Below the pieces are notes generated by a model. That model was not told the origin of the DNA. It did not search any database and saw only the letters and a program-made list of their open reading frames with translations. 64,000 bases of DNA from Acanthaster planci (taxonomy: Eukaryota > Echinodermata > Asteroidea > Valvatida > Acanthasteridae), in assembly GCF_001949145.1 (NCBI RefSeq), contig NW_019091386.1:766810-830809 (forward strand), written 5' to 3'. This document shows, piece after piece, positions 46,801 through 59,856 of the stretch. Made by a program: the position numbers and the translations under genes. Within the stretch, counting starts at the first letter, position 1; every line of letters begins with the position of its first letter.

Positions 46801-47827
46801 GACGCACACATAGAGTTTGTTTTTTCCTCCCCCCCCACCCCGTTGCACTGCTTTTGTGTGCTGGGCGGAAGACGGACAGGTGTTCTGGACGCTGACATTG
46901 TGTGCACGAGGGCTTGTTTAAATATCAGAAATTTCCTCTGACCTAGATTCTGAAAGGGGTTCCCAAGAAAAGGTTATCAGGACAAGCGCCCTCAAATCCC
47001 CATTCCTTCTGTTCCCCCCTCTTTTTCCACAGCCAGCCTGCCCTGAATGTTAAAAATCGAAAGAAAGAGCATTTGAATGAAGCTTGGCTCATGGTGGAGA
47101 TTGTCGTAAGGACAGGAAAGGGTTCTTTTAAACCAGAGCTTGGAGAAAAAGAAGTCACTTGGATGACAAGGATGACAGTATGTCGGAATAAACCCTGGTC
47201 TGTTCCCAAATCCTGAAACTGTTTCATCACTGCTCTTTGAAGTGTCGGTTTTCCCTGCTGACTCGGGGAATTCCTGTCCCATTGTTAATCCGTAATAAAA
47301 CGAATGTAGGGTTTTAAAGAGCTTGCCTTGTTTTCCTGCTGTCTGGTAGGAACTTTGCATTTGAATGAAGGAGGAATATCAAAATAAAGGGTATACTACA
47401 TGCACATGTATCTCAACAAACACACTTGAATTCAGGAACCAAAAACTGGCAACATCAATGTTCAGAATGCCATCGGGCGTTCAATGGGTCACGGCTTTTG
47501 AATCAGACGTCATCAGAAATCGCTCTTATCTTCCGAAAACTGATTACCTGATCATGTGCGCACCTACCACGGCCAACGTGCATGCCCCCATCCCTTGACG
47601 TGTGGGTGTGGAGCGAGTCGCCGTGGGTGGTGGCATTTCGCACGTGAGCAGAACATGGATTCCAGATCGGGAGACCATCTTTTGGTGCCTTTTTATCTTG
47701 GTCCGTGTGGCCCCAATTTTTGTTGACCAGGCTCTGTTCTCATTTTTCTCATCAGGAGGCTGGATGGAAACCAACTGCAAAGCCTGCCCGAGCTGGTCTT
47801 CTCAAATATGGACTCCCTCTATAGACT
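31850..47827 (+). CDS. slit: Slit-family axon-guidance ligand, first four coding exons (gene continues past the right edge)
   Basis: Slit is a large secreted Robo ligand for axon and cell guidance, made of four leucine-rich repeat domains, EGF modules, a laminin G domain and a cystine knot. Only the beginning of the first LRR domain is here. Exons: 31850-32052, 36038-36109, 36577-36648 and 47756-47827. Exon 1 has a signal peptide (MKYLIAGLCVLGLAV) and an LRRNT with C-x3-C-x-C-x6-C (CPPECSCYRRTVDC) running into NTERL. The next three exons are each exactly 72 nt, one 24-residue repeat each: NLDGNNITKI..., QLSNNQIVSIERGAF... and RLDGNQLQSLPELVF.... They match in order the first three Slit repeats (NLxGNNITxI, IERGAF, LQxxPELxF). 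All introns are phase 2 with GTGAGT or GTAAGT donors. The start could also be the ATG at 31862 or 31877. The frame is open upstream of 31850 but has no ATG. The next LRR exon was not found before 64000. Confidence 0.93.
32053..36037 (+). other. Slit intron 1
   Basis: About 4.0 kb, with donor GTGAGT and acceptor TTCCGCAG. It contains the TA-flanked foldback element at 32067-32656. The remainder shows no coding with domain character. Confidence 0.8.
32067..32656. mobile_element. Foldback MITE of Tc1/mariner type in Slit intron 1
   Basis: Two inverted arms of about 200 bases (about 32067-32275 and 32445-32656) flank a core of about 170 bases. The termini are CACTGGACAGCAAAAGAAAC and, on the other strand, CACTGGAAAGCAAAAGAAAC. 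The element is bordered on both sides by TA (32065-32066 and 32657-32658), the target-site duplication typical of Tc1/mariner. No transposase frame is present. The arms differ by few substitutions and a small indel, so it is fairly young. It begins 14 nt after the exon 1 splice donor. Confidence 0.9.
36110..36576 (+). other. Slit intron 2
   Basis: A 467-base intron with donor GTAAGT and acceptor CTACAG; AT-rich, with nothing else seen. The acceptor at 36576 was chosen over the CAG four bases later because it keeps the frame and the 72-nt exon length. Confidence 0.85.
42012..42034. repeat. TACATG palindromic cluster
   Basis: CTACATGTACATTGTACATGTA, an imperfect palindrome made of TACATG units, in Slit intron 3. 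Confidence 0.85.
42983..43000. repeat. TACATG tandem array
   Basis: Three consecutive TACATG units in Slit intron 3. Confidence 0.85.
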
Positions 47828-47860
47828 GTAAGTAATACATTTTCTTCTTTTCTCAAAAGG

Positions 47861-48325
47861 TAGGGCTGTGCCGAATATCTGAATAACCGAATATTTGATC
47901 GATTTTCGAATATTCAAATATTATTTTTTGAGTTTGATTATTCAAATGCAAAATTCATGAAAAGGAAGGGAAAATTTACTTTTGTATTAAATGAGAAAAA
48001 TGGCTCCACAGAGGCTTGTTTGAAGCGTCAGAAATCTTACAACGATTTAAAAAGTAATTATTCGTTGAACAATTTAAATTTAAATTAAGAAGAAGTCTTT
48101 TTCATCTCTTACTGCAAATCTTGCTAAATTGTGGCTGGAGATACTCCTAGATGTGAGAAGCTATTATACTGATAATAATGTACAATTGTGTGTGTTATTG
48201 CAACTGATTTTGTATATGGTTTGTTTGTCAACAATCTGCTGGTTGGTACGACCGAATATTCAGACATTCGATCAATTGAAGGTCAAATATTCGAATAGTG
48301 AATTATTCGAATTGACTCAGCCCTA
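47861..48325. mobile_element. AT-rich hAT-like MITE in Slit intron 4
   Basis: The left end reads TAGGGCTGTGCCGAATATC and the right end is the inverted CAGCCCTA preceded by GAATTGACT. The interior is AT-rich and full of GAATATTCGA-type palindromes near both ends. TAGGGCTG termini are common among hAT-superfamily non-autonomous elements. The 8-base target duplication is not clean (left flank TCAAAAGG, right flank CAGAAAAG). No coding capacity. It begins 33 nt downstream of the exon 4 donor. Confidence 0.75.
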
Positions 48326-51300
48326 CAGAAAAGAGGGACCCGTCTAGTGCCTTTTGCTCTCAGGTTTTTTCATTTTGCTTCCATCCTGTCCCTTTCAAGA
48401 TTCTAAACAAGTATTATTTTCCCAGATGAGAAAAAAAAAGGGGGACGTGGAAAACATGTTGCTGACACAATGGTGCAAGAATTTGGTCTACACTTTGGGG
48501 AGGGAAAAACAGGTGGAGATGGGGGTGTTCACAACAGGATGTCTTGGATGCATTGAAGTGGATCGACAGTCGAGGACAGTATAAGACTTGTTGCTACCAC
48601 TGCAAGGGCGAACGTGCTTATCTTGTGAACTTGAATTGGCTCTGAAATTGCTTCCATGTGTGGCATGGTTCCAAACAAGCTTGATTGTTGGGAAGTGTAC
48701 GCTAAATGCGTGTATACATGTATACATGTACATGCACCCGTAAGGCAAAAGGACCGTACATGTACCTGTAGAAGAAATTAAATTTCGCAATAACACTAGA
48801 AGTCCCAAAGCACCTGTAGAGAAAATTAAAAATAGATTTCAGGGAATGTTGTTTCTATTCTGTGGCCATTTTGGAAGAACAGGAATTCAGCTCTTTAAAT
48901 AAAAATTTCTGCCCAAATCACGGGACCGAACTACATGTACATAGTTACCGTTGTGTAAATACACTTGCAATTCTTAGCGCTGATGTTTTCCCTTTGAAAG
49001 GACGGTGTACGCAGAAAACAGGATCAGGCACAGACAGTGTTATTTTTGTACATCGCGGTTGCGCTGGGCTAAAATGTCAGGCAAAGGCAATTCTGTTGGG
49101 GATACATTCAGTAGTTCAGTCATGCCCCAGTGCCAATGGCAACAGAACTTGGCCTCGAGTTGAACTAATATGAGCCCTATCTGTAAAAGTTTAGGGGAGA
49201 GAGCTTCCCCTGAAAGGTCGTCGGAGATGCATTGCATATGCAGGGCTTTTGGTATCTAACAGACCCACAAGAAGTTTGCCAGGAAGTGCCGTCAGGAGCG
49301 ACCTGCCGAGAACGTCTCTCAAGCCACATCAATCTTGCCGTCATTTTTTTTATCTCGTTACCATCAGCCAGGGCTGAAATTGGTTATTAATTCAGGCAAC
49401 GAAAAGAAATACATTACTAGCTGTGCCCTTTTTTTGGTCGCTGGCAAATGAAAGCCGGTGCGTCATGCTTGATTGGGGCCATTCACTGGCAGATATTTCC
49501 CCTTGCGCCTTTGTTCCGAGGGGAGAGAAGTCGGTTGTCAACAGCAAAGTTCCCTAGTTTTTTAATAGAACTAACCCTGGCATGTGTAAGGAAAGGGGAG
49601 AAAACCGCACTCAGCTTCAATAGTGCCGGCAATTTGTTTGGAGCAGGAGGCCCACCTGTTTGGGACCAAACCAGCGCTCCGTTTTTGTTATACGCTGATG
49701 TCATTTCCGATCTTGAATACTTATCCCCCCCCCTCCCCGTGGCCAAGGACTCTGTTTTAAAGTTCCCTTTCAAAGTTTTTCTATTTCCCATCCGTGAAAA
49801 GGGCACTTTGTGCTCATTTCGGTCGTTTTTGAAATTCTTACATATTGTAGGCTTTTAGTCAGAAATTGTACCGTACATGTCTTGGAACTCAGAGAATATT
49901 ACGGAGAGATTTTATTCTCGCTCTTTACTTCCGTGCAAACAGTGGATACTTACTAGGTACATGTTTATAGCTAGACCCCCCCCAGGACGAACATGTTCAT
50001 ATTCCTACATGTGCATGTACAGTTGTATTTTGAAAGGTTTTTTATCGCATAAAGCTTTACATATAGGCGTGTTTTAAAAATGTGTTGAAATTTACACGTG
50101 CTGGTACGCAATTTCTGCTTGAAATGACGCAATGTCAATGCGTATTCTTCAGATACCAGTGACGGGGTGTCTGAACAGTCTACACAGTGTTTCTGTAATT
50201 TGTGGGAGAGGAGGAGGGTATTTTTTTTTTTGGCAATTTGTACCAGTCAGATTCAACTGCCATTTGTTACAAGACCCGGCTTCACTAAGGTGTGAAGTTG
50301 GCACTGGGTTGAACAATACCAGGCTGTCTGCTGGCTGGCTCGAACCCATCTGTTAAAAAAGGGCAGTGTGTGATCTGCACTTTTCTCCCGTCAAGGTTGG
50401 GGGAGGGGGGGTTTGTGCGAAAATGGCAGCAATCATTTCTCTTTCTATTCCCTGCCTTCATTTTGAGTTGGTCACAGTGTATACAGTACCTGTTTTTGCC
50501 ACGAGGCTGTCGCGCAAAATTGCACTTTTATTCCCTTCCCCAGTCACCTTAATGACCTGCTCACTTCATGGGGGATTTGCTGAACCGGACCTGACAAGGT
50601 TAATCCTGGGCCGATTATGCTGTGGGCCGGCTGGCCCAAAATATTTTGTTATCCAAAATATCCCAAAATATTGTTGAAAGATGTAGTCTTGCATGGCTGG
50701 CCTCATGAATGCTGACGAGGGCTGACCCTGTGTATCGGGAGGTCAGTTCTTCTTTTCTTCGTACCTGGTGACTTTTTCAAACGATTGCCCGCAAATTATT
50801 AGCAATTGTACCACGCACAAAACACCTCCGGTCGTCTGATCATTCACCCTACATCCAAGGATTGCATCTGTTCTGAAGTCAGGCCTGAAATTCCAGAATA
50901 AAAAAGTCTCTGATAAACAGGCTCCCGGTTCCTTTTTGCTCTACATTGTAGCTGTGTCAACAGCCAATCATGATACAACGCAGTCAACTTTTTTTAGAGT
51001 TTGAAATCGTGCTAGGATTAAAGAAACTAAATAATGAAATAAATTTCATGTTATCAAATGATACCTACATGTAGCAGATCTGATCTATTGCAGTCATAAA
51101 CTTTCCATTTCATTCTGTTGTCAATGATGGCTGTAAAGCAAAGCCCAGATGTTAAATCTCTTCAGCTTTCTGCCATCCCAGGGCTCCTCTCTCTCTTGTT
51201 TCAACTTCAAGCAGGGCCCTCGGGTTTTTTTCTCCCCATCTAAATTGAGCTTGAAGATTGCAAACTGGTATCCCTATCATTGCATCCAGATGCAATGAGG

Positions 51301-52182
51301 GGAAGTTAATTTGCTCCCATTGCCTCCCCAGCAGTGGTCTTTTTTTTTTCTTTTCCTCCTCTTTAAATGGTTTAATGGGGCATTACCCCTCATTTCAGTT
51401 TTAATATCTTGGCCTGACTGTACATGAATATACGAGTAGTCAGGTACACTTGGAGCGTATAGCCTATCTTTTCCAGCTCTGGTTGAGCAGTGCGGTAGCC
51501 TGTCTGCCATCTCTCAGCAGCTCATGGAGTATGGGATCCCTTTATCACGATCACAATTATCATGTTTTTCGTATGCCGGCGCGCTGACGGACAGGTTGCA
51601 TCTGTGGGAAATGTGGAGGATGATGATTAGCCACTTCTGTCTGTTTTGACAGGCACGCCCTAGTTTCTTCCCCCCCTCAAGTTGGGACCTGTTGAAAGTG
51701 TCAGGTCGTTTATTTACAGCTTTGGCTTGCCTCAAATTGTTGAAGGTGGGAGGGATATTCCCCACCCCCTTTCCCAGAATGTGTGCTCCACCCCCCAGTC
51801 TAGCCTGAGAAACTCTTTCAGACTTTGGAATGGTTGGACAGTCGGCCATCCAATGCCATAAAAAAAAACTTGGCCAGTTTTGTTGGTGGATCTGCTCACG
51901 TGTAGGCTACATGGATGCACAGTCGTATCACCTGAACCGTACATGTATACATACATGTAGATGCATTGCTGTGCAACAGGAACTAGATTTTACCGTCCCC
52001 TATCTGATCTTGTATCCTCCTCGGAAATGTTGTGCTCCTACCAAGATGAGCCCCTTCCTGCGTCCTCCTCTGGCTAGTCATCTCCTTTCTTTCCTGATGG
52101 TAATTGCAGTTTGACAACATTAGTCCCCAGGTTTGCCTAATTGAATTCATACCTTAATCTCTGTCCATTTGGCAAGGGATAC

Positions 52183-52205
52183 TACATGTACATGTACATG
52201 TACAG
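52183..52205. repeat. TACATG tandem array
   Basis: Three full TACATG units plus a partial one, in Slit intron 4. Confidence 0.9.
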
Positions 52206-54843
52206 TGTATCTATTCGAAGGAAAATGATGCTGTACACTGTAAGGTGGCCTTGACAGGCTTTGACATTTCCCCCCCCCATGTTAATTTAGCTGTGTCCTG
52301 AATTTTTCCTGATGCATAATTATTTTTTTCACAGTGGAAAGAGTTTCTGACTGGTGTTTAGAGCCTCTGTATGATCAGGATTTTGGGCGAGGTTGCATGG
52401 TTACATACCGGTACATGTACGAGCATGTATGTCTTTTTGCTATTCCTAAAAATAGCACTATTCAATTTTTCCAAAGTTGTAAGATTAACCATTACCCGGT
52501 ATATCGGCTGGCTTTGAAAGTTTTCTGTCTTTCCTGCATTGAGGACCAATCTTTGCAATTGTGAGTGGTAAAAGGGGAGTCACATCTGTACTGTAACTTC
52601 ATATTTATAGTAGAAAATGGATGGGTCCCTCTCCCTGAGAACATTGACAATCCTATGATTTGACATCAGTTGCCGCATCATTTGGGCAGACGTTGTTGAC
52701 TTGCAAAAGATGATTGCAGTAATTTAACGGCACATGTATAAGTTTTGTGAAAACTTGAAAAACAAAAAAAGGGTCCACCTGCTCACGACATCAGATTGCG
52801 AGGAGCTAAATGGATCCTTCTCTGGCCTCAGCTTTGGAGCCAGCAGATAACCCAATTACCAGTCCACAGACCGCCATAAATGAGGATCAGGTGGGATCAG
52901 GGCCACTTCTGGTGGGCCTCTGGGTGTCTGGCAGACAGGATCACTGGGTCTTGGAGAGGGGGAATCATTAATTGGGCATCACTCTCCTGGGTTGCTAATG
53001 TGCATCGCTAGAGAGGATCACGGTAATACCAGCAAAGAAGTGATTTCGTTGGGGGGGGGCAGTTTGTTGAGGAGGATGTTGCCTGTCAGTCCAATATCCA
53101 GAGAGCCGAAAAACTGATACCCCACTAACCATCTACCCCATTAACCATCGTGGGATAGATTGGGCGAATGAGCGAAATGGTTTGAGCAAGCATGGGACAG
53201 GTTTGTTGAGAACATGATGTACTATCCACAGAGCAGGAAGCCGATTCAGCTTGAGGTCAGATCGTGAGAAGATTTAAAACAGTAAGAGCATTAGCAAGAC
53301 AAGCTTGCTTAACACTTCATCCGTAGAGCACAAGAACCAACTGGCTAAACAGTCTGTGACTAGATGTTGAAAATCCATTCATAAGGTTTGCTTTAAAACA
53401 AAATCTCCACATTTTTGTTTTCTGGCACTGTTCAACTTCACATGGTACTTCAAACCTGACACAAAAAAGCCAGTTGAGGTGCCTAACAGTATACATGTAT
53501 GTGCCCACTTATTTTGTATGTTAGAAAACACAGAAAGTCCTAACTGTTGACCTTTGTATTCTAGAGTGTGTTTTGAAATTGATCCTATGCGAAGCAAATT
53601 CAATACAGCAGTGAGACATCACAGTTGATATTTTTTCAGGCATGCAAAAGTCATTTCATTTAATCATTCACTTTTGCAATAAAATGGAAATGTTGCCCAA
53701 AAAATTGTGTGAGAAAAAATTAATCGTAACTTCAAAATAGCTAATGTTTCCAAAAATTGTAGTATAAATGCTTCGAAACCAGACAAAATAACATTTTACT
53801 GATAATTTTTTCCTATTTTTTTTCCAAGATAAGGAAATAATCCTTCAAGTATCTTTTATCTTTCTAACCAAGAAATAAAAGATACTGGTACGTAGTCTTC
53901 TAGCATCAACTCATCTAGGTCCTTTGCTTACTTAGATCAGTCCACAATATTTGGGGTTCCAGTTTGTCCTGATAACCAACTCACCCTGTCAGTCATGGGA
54001 AGAATGTTTTCAAAGTGTTTGAAGCATTTTTAAAAATAAGTTGAGTTATTTTCTGTTCGCATCCTACCGTCTCAATCCTGTTAATTCCCTGTCATTGTTG
54101 GTCGTTCTGGCCAATGCAAGACGCACATACAATTTACACCAAAAATGGACAGAATCCCCGAGGATCTAGAGAGCTGTGTACGTGTACACTCTCTGATACC
54201 AGTTTTTCCTGAGTTAATAGAGATTTTTGCAAAGTACATGTGCGTGAGTTTTTTTTTTTCAGGATCATGGATTTTTTTTTTCAAATCTCAAATCTCACAC
54301 CAAATGTTTTTCTTGTTTAGGAGATGAATGGGGACAGGATGAGGGTTGAATGATCACATCAAGAGCCATCAGTTCCTCTGTTGCCTCTGTCATCTGGCAT
54401 TGCCATTTGCCTGCCAATGACCTGAACCCTTCTAACCATCCAATACCTCTCTGGGAACCCCCCCCTCCCCACCTTTCCAAATCATTTCCACCCGCAAATC
54501 ACCCCAAGTAAAAGGTCCCACACCCCAATTTAGGGCCCTTACATGCTGTAACGCATTCCCCAGCTGTTGAATTCTGGCCCTTACCAACAAGGCTCCCTCC
54601 TTCTCTCCAGCTCTCTCCTGTCTTTCTGTCTCACCCCATCTCTGGGGACCGGCAGCAGAAACTCTGAGAAACCCCCCCAGGCCTGTTTTGATGTCCCCAT
54701 TTCCGCAAGGGGGCACTCAACAGGAGGTCAGCTGGGAATCCGTTTCATCGGGTTTTCGTGAAGTGAGAAGCCATGAAATGTAATATTATATTGTGCAGAG
54801 CCTGGCACATGTTCTTGAACTTCCGTGGTCCCACAGTGTGCAT

Positions 54844-54888
54844 ACATACATGTACATACTGTATGTACATGTACATCTACATGTACCT
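54844..54888. repeat. TACATG palindromic cluster
   Basis: A 45-base stretch built from TACATG, GTACAT and TACTGTATGTAC words, strongly self-complementary. Confidence 0.85.
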
Positions 54889-55020
54889 GTGCATCTGACA
54901 GTCTCATTACATCCTGAATTGGGCAGTGCCCTGATATCAGTTTGTTAAAAGGTAAATCAGATCATTCTTACTATGTTAAAAACCAACATCCAAAAACCTT
55001 AGATTGGAAATATACATGAA

Positions 55021-55092
55021 CATACGTGTACATGTACTGTTGCAGGTACCGTTATGTACATGTGCAGTGCATTGCAGTACATGTACATGTAC
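55021..55092. repeat. TACATG palindromic cluster
   Basis: Dense TACATGTAC words, partly separated by GCAGTGCATTGCAG. This is one of the densest sites in the window. Confidence 0.85.
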
Positions 55093-55249
55093 CAACAGCA
55101 GCACCAGACAACCGACTGCATGCATAGAAATAATGCTAGTGTACCGGTATGGTCCCTGCCTAAGAATAGGATACATCTTCTTGTATTGTCATTTGATTTC
55201 TTGAGCATGTTTCTCAGTGAATTTAATCATCAGTACTTCTTCTTTGTAG

Positions 55250-55328
55250 ATAGGCCTACATGTACATGTAATGCTTTGATGTGCATGTACTGTAGTTATA
55301 CATGTATGTGCGTAATGTACACATGTAG
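55250..55328. repeat. TAGGCCTA-TACATG compound cluster
   Basis: TAGGCCTACATGTACATGTA is followed by several further ACATGTA and GTACAT words. The same TAGGCCTACATGTACAT join occurs again near 61426-61442, so these two words co-occur. Confidence 0.8.
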
Positions 55329-58160
55329 TTGAAAAGTCAAGAGACTTGTCAGAAACAAAGGCCTCAAAAAACTACTGTTTGTCAAGTAGCCCACATGTCC
55401 ATCCAAGTAACACATTTGTACCTGTAAGTAAAAAAAGTAGCGTTTTTGGTCAACTTTTACCAATGGCCTTGGTTGCAGTTGCTGTCATGGTAACAAGATC
55501 CTCGTAACACATTTTTCCACACACTATCGATTTCCGGCCCGGTTGTTCTTAGCCATGTTGTTTATCCATTTGGCCCCTCATAAAAACTGCAGTTTCGTTC
55601 CCCGAAACTAATTTCCAGAACTCCCGCCCCCCTTCCTTTTCTTGATTTAAAAGCTGGCTCACCTCCCTCAACTTCCTCAAGTTAGACTTTTGGTTTTTTT
55701 TTTATGTCTTGAGCCCAACTAGGCTCACTGCACTCCCCACTGGGCCTTCTGTGTCCATGTCAAACTTGGGGTCCCATACTTAGGCTGCCCTGGACCATAA
55801 TTCACCCGGCTTGTTAAAACCTGTGATTTATAGTCCAGCCATAAATTATCGGCACTGAATGAGGGGGAGGTAGTTAAGTGATCAAATTGTACAATTTGGG
55901 AATCGCAGGGCTCTGATCTGCACCGACACCTCCAATAACAGCAATCACCTGATCCATTCCACCTACCAGTACTGTTGTCTGACTTTATTTCGTATATCAA
56001 AGACAAAAAATCCAAAGTCCACATTTGTGCATACATGTACATGTAAGCAGGTGGAGAAGGACTTTAGCTTTTACTGGCTCCAAAATTAAGGCCAGGTTCA
56101 ATAGAATGACGTGTTACAGGGTTTAGGATCAACTCACCCTCAGGCAAGGGGGGGGGAGTTTCTTGGAAGGTACATGCACAAACATACATGTACATTGAGC
56201 TACTGATTTTGATCCTCTGAATGAGGAAATACATATTTTTAGAGAGGTAGTTTAAAAAAAAAAATCTGTTGAAATATCTTGAAGTAGAATTCTTACTGTC
56301 AGTCTGGCGTCTTACCATATTTGGATGGGCTGTCACATCACAGATCTCATGCAATCTGACCAATCACAAGGCCTGTTCTAGCAGACCACGGCAGATTGTG
56401 GGTGTTTCCATGTTAAGGGGTGCTTGTCCTATTAAAAGTTGGAGCATATGGAATAAAAAGACGGACGAAAAATTCTGTTTGCCAAAATTTGATTGGCTGT
56501 GCCAAAAATAAAATCATTACAGACATCAGCTGGACGTTCTAAAACACATTTGTACTGTTGCGATTTACGTGTAAACGTCTTCGCTGACAACTTGAGATAT
56601 TTAGCGCTGAAGTTGGACGCAGGGAAAGGTCACTATGTCCAGATGAGGTAATACTCAAGAGTGATTGTAAGCATTTTGGAAGGGATAGATTGACCTTTCC
56701 CACTTGGATGTACCCATTGCCTGAATAATGTTTGGTGAAGTGCATATTTACGGTTTACATGTGTTGTTTTATCATAAATGACAGCACTGATAATGTTATT
56801 TTGCCTTGTCACTCAAGGAAATCTTTCCATTCCAGTCCTCTGAATTCTTTCTATCAGAATCCAGAGACGCATGTTTAATAGTTTCCATTAATACCACTAA
56901 TCCGCCGCCTCCCCCTCTCCAAAGCACCCTCCCCCATTGTCCAGAGTTGGATGAGATGTTAAGATTCTCAACAAACTGCCAAAATCAATAACTGCCTTTC
57001 TTTAGTCAGCAGCGGAAGTTTTTTTGGACATGCCATTGTATGGGATGAAGTGTCCCGGTACCCTGAATGCGAATGGTGGCCTGGTCTGTAATATAGGTGG
57101 ACTAAAAAGGGCTACCAGTGAACCACAGTTTGGAGGGGCAGTATATATTCGATTATTGACTTTAAGTATCTGGTCTGTTTTAGAGGGTACTTGTTTCACC
57201 TAGCTTGTATACAGTCACTATTGGCCAGTGAGTATTAAGGACATCATAAAAGTTCAGTTTGTTTGAAGATACTGATTGGAAAGACATCATGCCAACATGG
57301 TCAGGTGCAGTACACTGTACATGTACAGTTTGAGCGTTCATTTAATCTTAGCCTAATTTGTTCGTTTGTTTTTGTCGGGGCAGTTGGAAAATTATAAACG
57401 AAAGGAAAGTTTCCAGTGTTGCAGGTGACCTTTAGGCCACTAGACCCGGGGCAGAACAAAAATTCCAGAGTCATGGCCGGCTGTTTGGAAAATTCCTTTC
57501 TGTAATCCCCCGGCTGTTTGATCGGCGTTGAGAGATGCAGCGGGAGGTGCAAGCAGCAGGTAGACATTATAGTAAGGTGGTGCTCCAGCTCTGTGGCAGG
57601 CTCTGGAGAGAAAAAAAAAATGGGGGGGAGGAAGCCAAGGGAGCAGATTTGCACGGGTGTCTGCCAGTAATGCCTCTCTGTCGGGAACTCCCCAGAATGG
57701 TGTGTACTCTGGTGTACTACCGAGACCTGTAAACAACGGTGTCAAGCGCTCCGTCAATACCGGCGAATGATTATGGAGTAGGGGGGGGGGACCGGGCACA
57801 CCGAGACCGCAGGGTCGGACGATATAACTGGATTACTTTACTCCCATGCCCTAGTCCTCGACTGTCCCCGTTATCTCCTTGCCCTGTATCTCGGGGGGTG
57901 TTTTTGAGGGCAAGCAAATACTGCTTACTTGAATTGTTCATATTCGGGTCCATCGGTCTTTCTCGTCGTAGAATGAAGAGTCGGGGACTGTTTAAACGCT
58001 GCACATGTCTGTCGCGTGTGCTGTGTCCCCAAACTACATGTATTTTAATGGACGGTTGTGGCACACAGGCTCTGAATCATAGTTCTGCGCACTGTCGAAA
58101 ACATAACACATAAACTCCCTCACTTCCAGAACTCCATAGCTGTGCCTTTTCACTTTTGAC

Positions 58161-58187
58161 GTACATGTACATTTTACATGTACATAA
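58161..58187. repeat. TACATG inverted pair
   Basis: GTACATGTACATTTTACATGTACAT condensed: two GTACATGTAC-type words in tandem in Slit intron 4. Confidence 0.8.
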
Positions 58188-59832
58188 ACTATACCGGTAG
58201 GTTTAATACAAAATGATCTGCCAGGAACTTTTTTGGGGGGGGGGGAAACTGTGACCTCAGCCCCTCTGGTCTCTGTCCTATTTTCGTCTCCTCATTAAAA
58301 TGTTATTTCTGCATCTGTTTGCGCCGTGCTAGCTGGAAGGAATAAATGACCTGTTCCTCCAAACAACTAAGGTCCAGGTGTGGAAGAGCATTACTGAGTT
58401 GTTGGCTGTTAAGATTTAGTTCCACAAGCCTTCCCAGCTATGACTTCTGTTTGGAAATGCGATTATCAATATTATCCTCCATCAAAGGGTATTTTGGTCA
58501 GGTATTTAGGATAGATTTAGATAGTTCAGAATGTAGTGAGAGATAGCATTGATGCTGGGCAGCCATGCTGTGGTGAGTTTCTCCGAGACTGGAACTGATC
58601 TGGTGCATGCTACTGTGACAATAGTGCCCAGGCTTCTAACATTCCTTTGGTATTGGCATTTGGGCTGAGTGTATGGTACTGTGGCTTGTATTGTTCATGG
58701 TGTATTAGACACAGATGTTGAGGTTGTGTGGGGTGTGATCGCATCTTGTAAACTCATTTTTAGAGAGAGTATCTCCAAAAATCCCTTAAATTCCTGTTCT
58801 TATGCAGTACCACAGAAACTTCCGGTTCTTGAAAATTCTGTGAACCTGCGTGTGCTTCAAACCTGCACCTTTCTCCTGTTCCAATTTCCAAGTTGTGTGT
58901 AATTTATGTCCCTTTTTTAGTGTACTGGATGTACTCGTAAAGCATGCTCTTAACATCAACCAGTTTTCCAGTAGACTGCATAGTGTTGCTTTGCTCAAGT
59001 AATGACTCACCTGACATTTAAAGCGCACTCTGCCCCATTTTCTGTTCCAGATCACTGATACCTTAATAGGTCTCCTTGTACGTTGTGATTATTGTCAAAT
59101 CTTGAAGAACCAGAGGCCTTTATTTATGCTGTCTTGGAAAATAAGAAAAAAAAGTCCCCCTGTATCAGCAGGAGCTACCATATCTCAACCCCAAGGAAGA
59201 CTTGTCCAGCTCTCCTTTCTCTCATGGGAGAAACCTCAGAAATCCCAGCCAGTCAGAACTCCCAGGAAACAGGAGCCCAGCTTTCATCGGCCCACCAGCC
59301 AGTGCGGCTCCCCAATGCACCATCACAGGGCCTTCTAACAAGCTTGTTAACATTAACTTTTGACAGTCGGGTATTAACCCTGGCAAGACCTACTTCTTTT
59401 TTTTTTGCTCCCCTCCTGCTTCTTCTGTGAACTGTAAATGCCAGCATTTTAATGGTTCAAAGTTATGCCATTTCTTGTGTCTGTTGGCCCTGTATACTGC
59501 TTAATTGGATGCCCCGGTGAGGAAATGTTTGGAATTTGTCTGGGACTTGTCAGTAAACAGTCCCAAGGCTTTAATGTAGAAATTGCCCGTGTGATAAATG
59601 CACCACAGGCAAAATAGAATTACGGTTGCTGAAAACTGGCAAGTTTAACGGCTCAAATATTTTCAGCCCGTAACAATTTCAAGTTGATCAACCTGTCTCG
59701 GTACGGTTAACAGTGATGTTCATGAAAGAGGGCGCGGCTCGGGTTTACAACAAAAGACACACCTGAAGACTCCCAGTAAAAAGAATGGCAGCGTTACAGC
59801 AAAACCAGCATTCAAACACATTCACAATCGCA

Positions 59833-59856
59833 CCTACATGTACATGTACATGTACA
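59833..59856. repeat. TACATG tandem array
   Basis: Four near-perfect TACATG units in Slit intron 4. Confidence 0.9.

Larger units (their letters stand above)
36649..47755 (+). other. Slit intron 3 (11.1 kb)
   Basis: Donor GTAAGT and acceptor TTTTTCTCATCAG. It contains scattered TACATG palindromic words, homopolymer runs and short frames without domain character. No nested gene is supported on either strand. Confidence 0.75.

Noticed and set aside
31850-47827. Assignment of the LRR gene to peroxidasin or another LRRNT protein
   Set aside because: The run NTERL, GNNITKI, IERGAF and LPELVF in this order fits Slit repeats 1-3, while peroxidasin has a different first repeat (ILDLRFNRI type).
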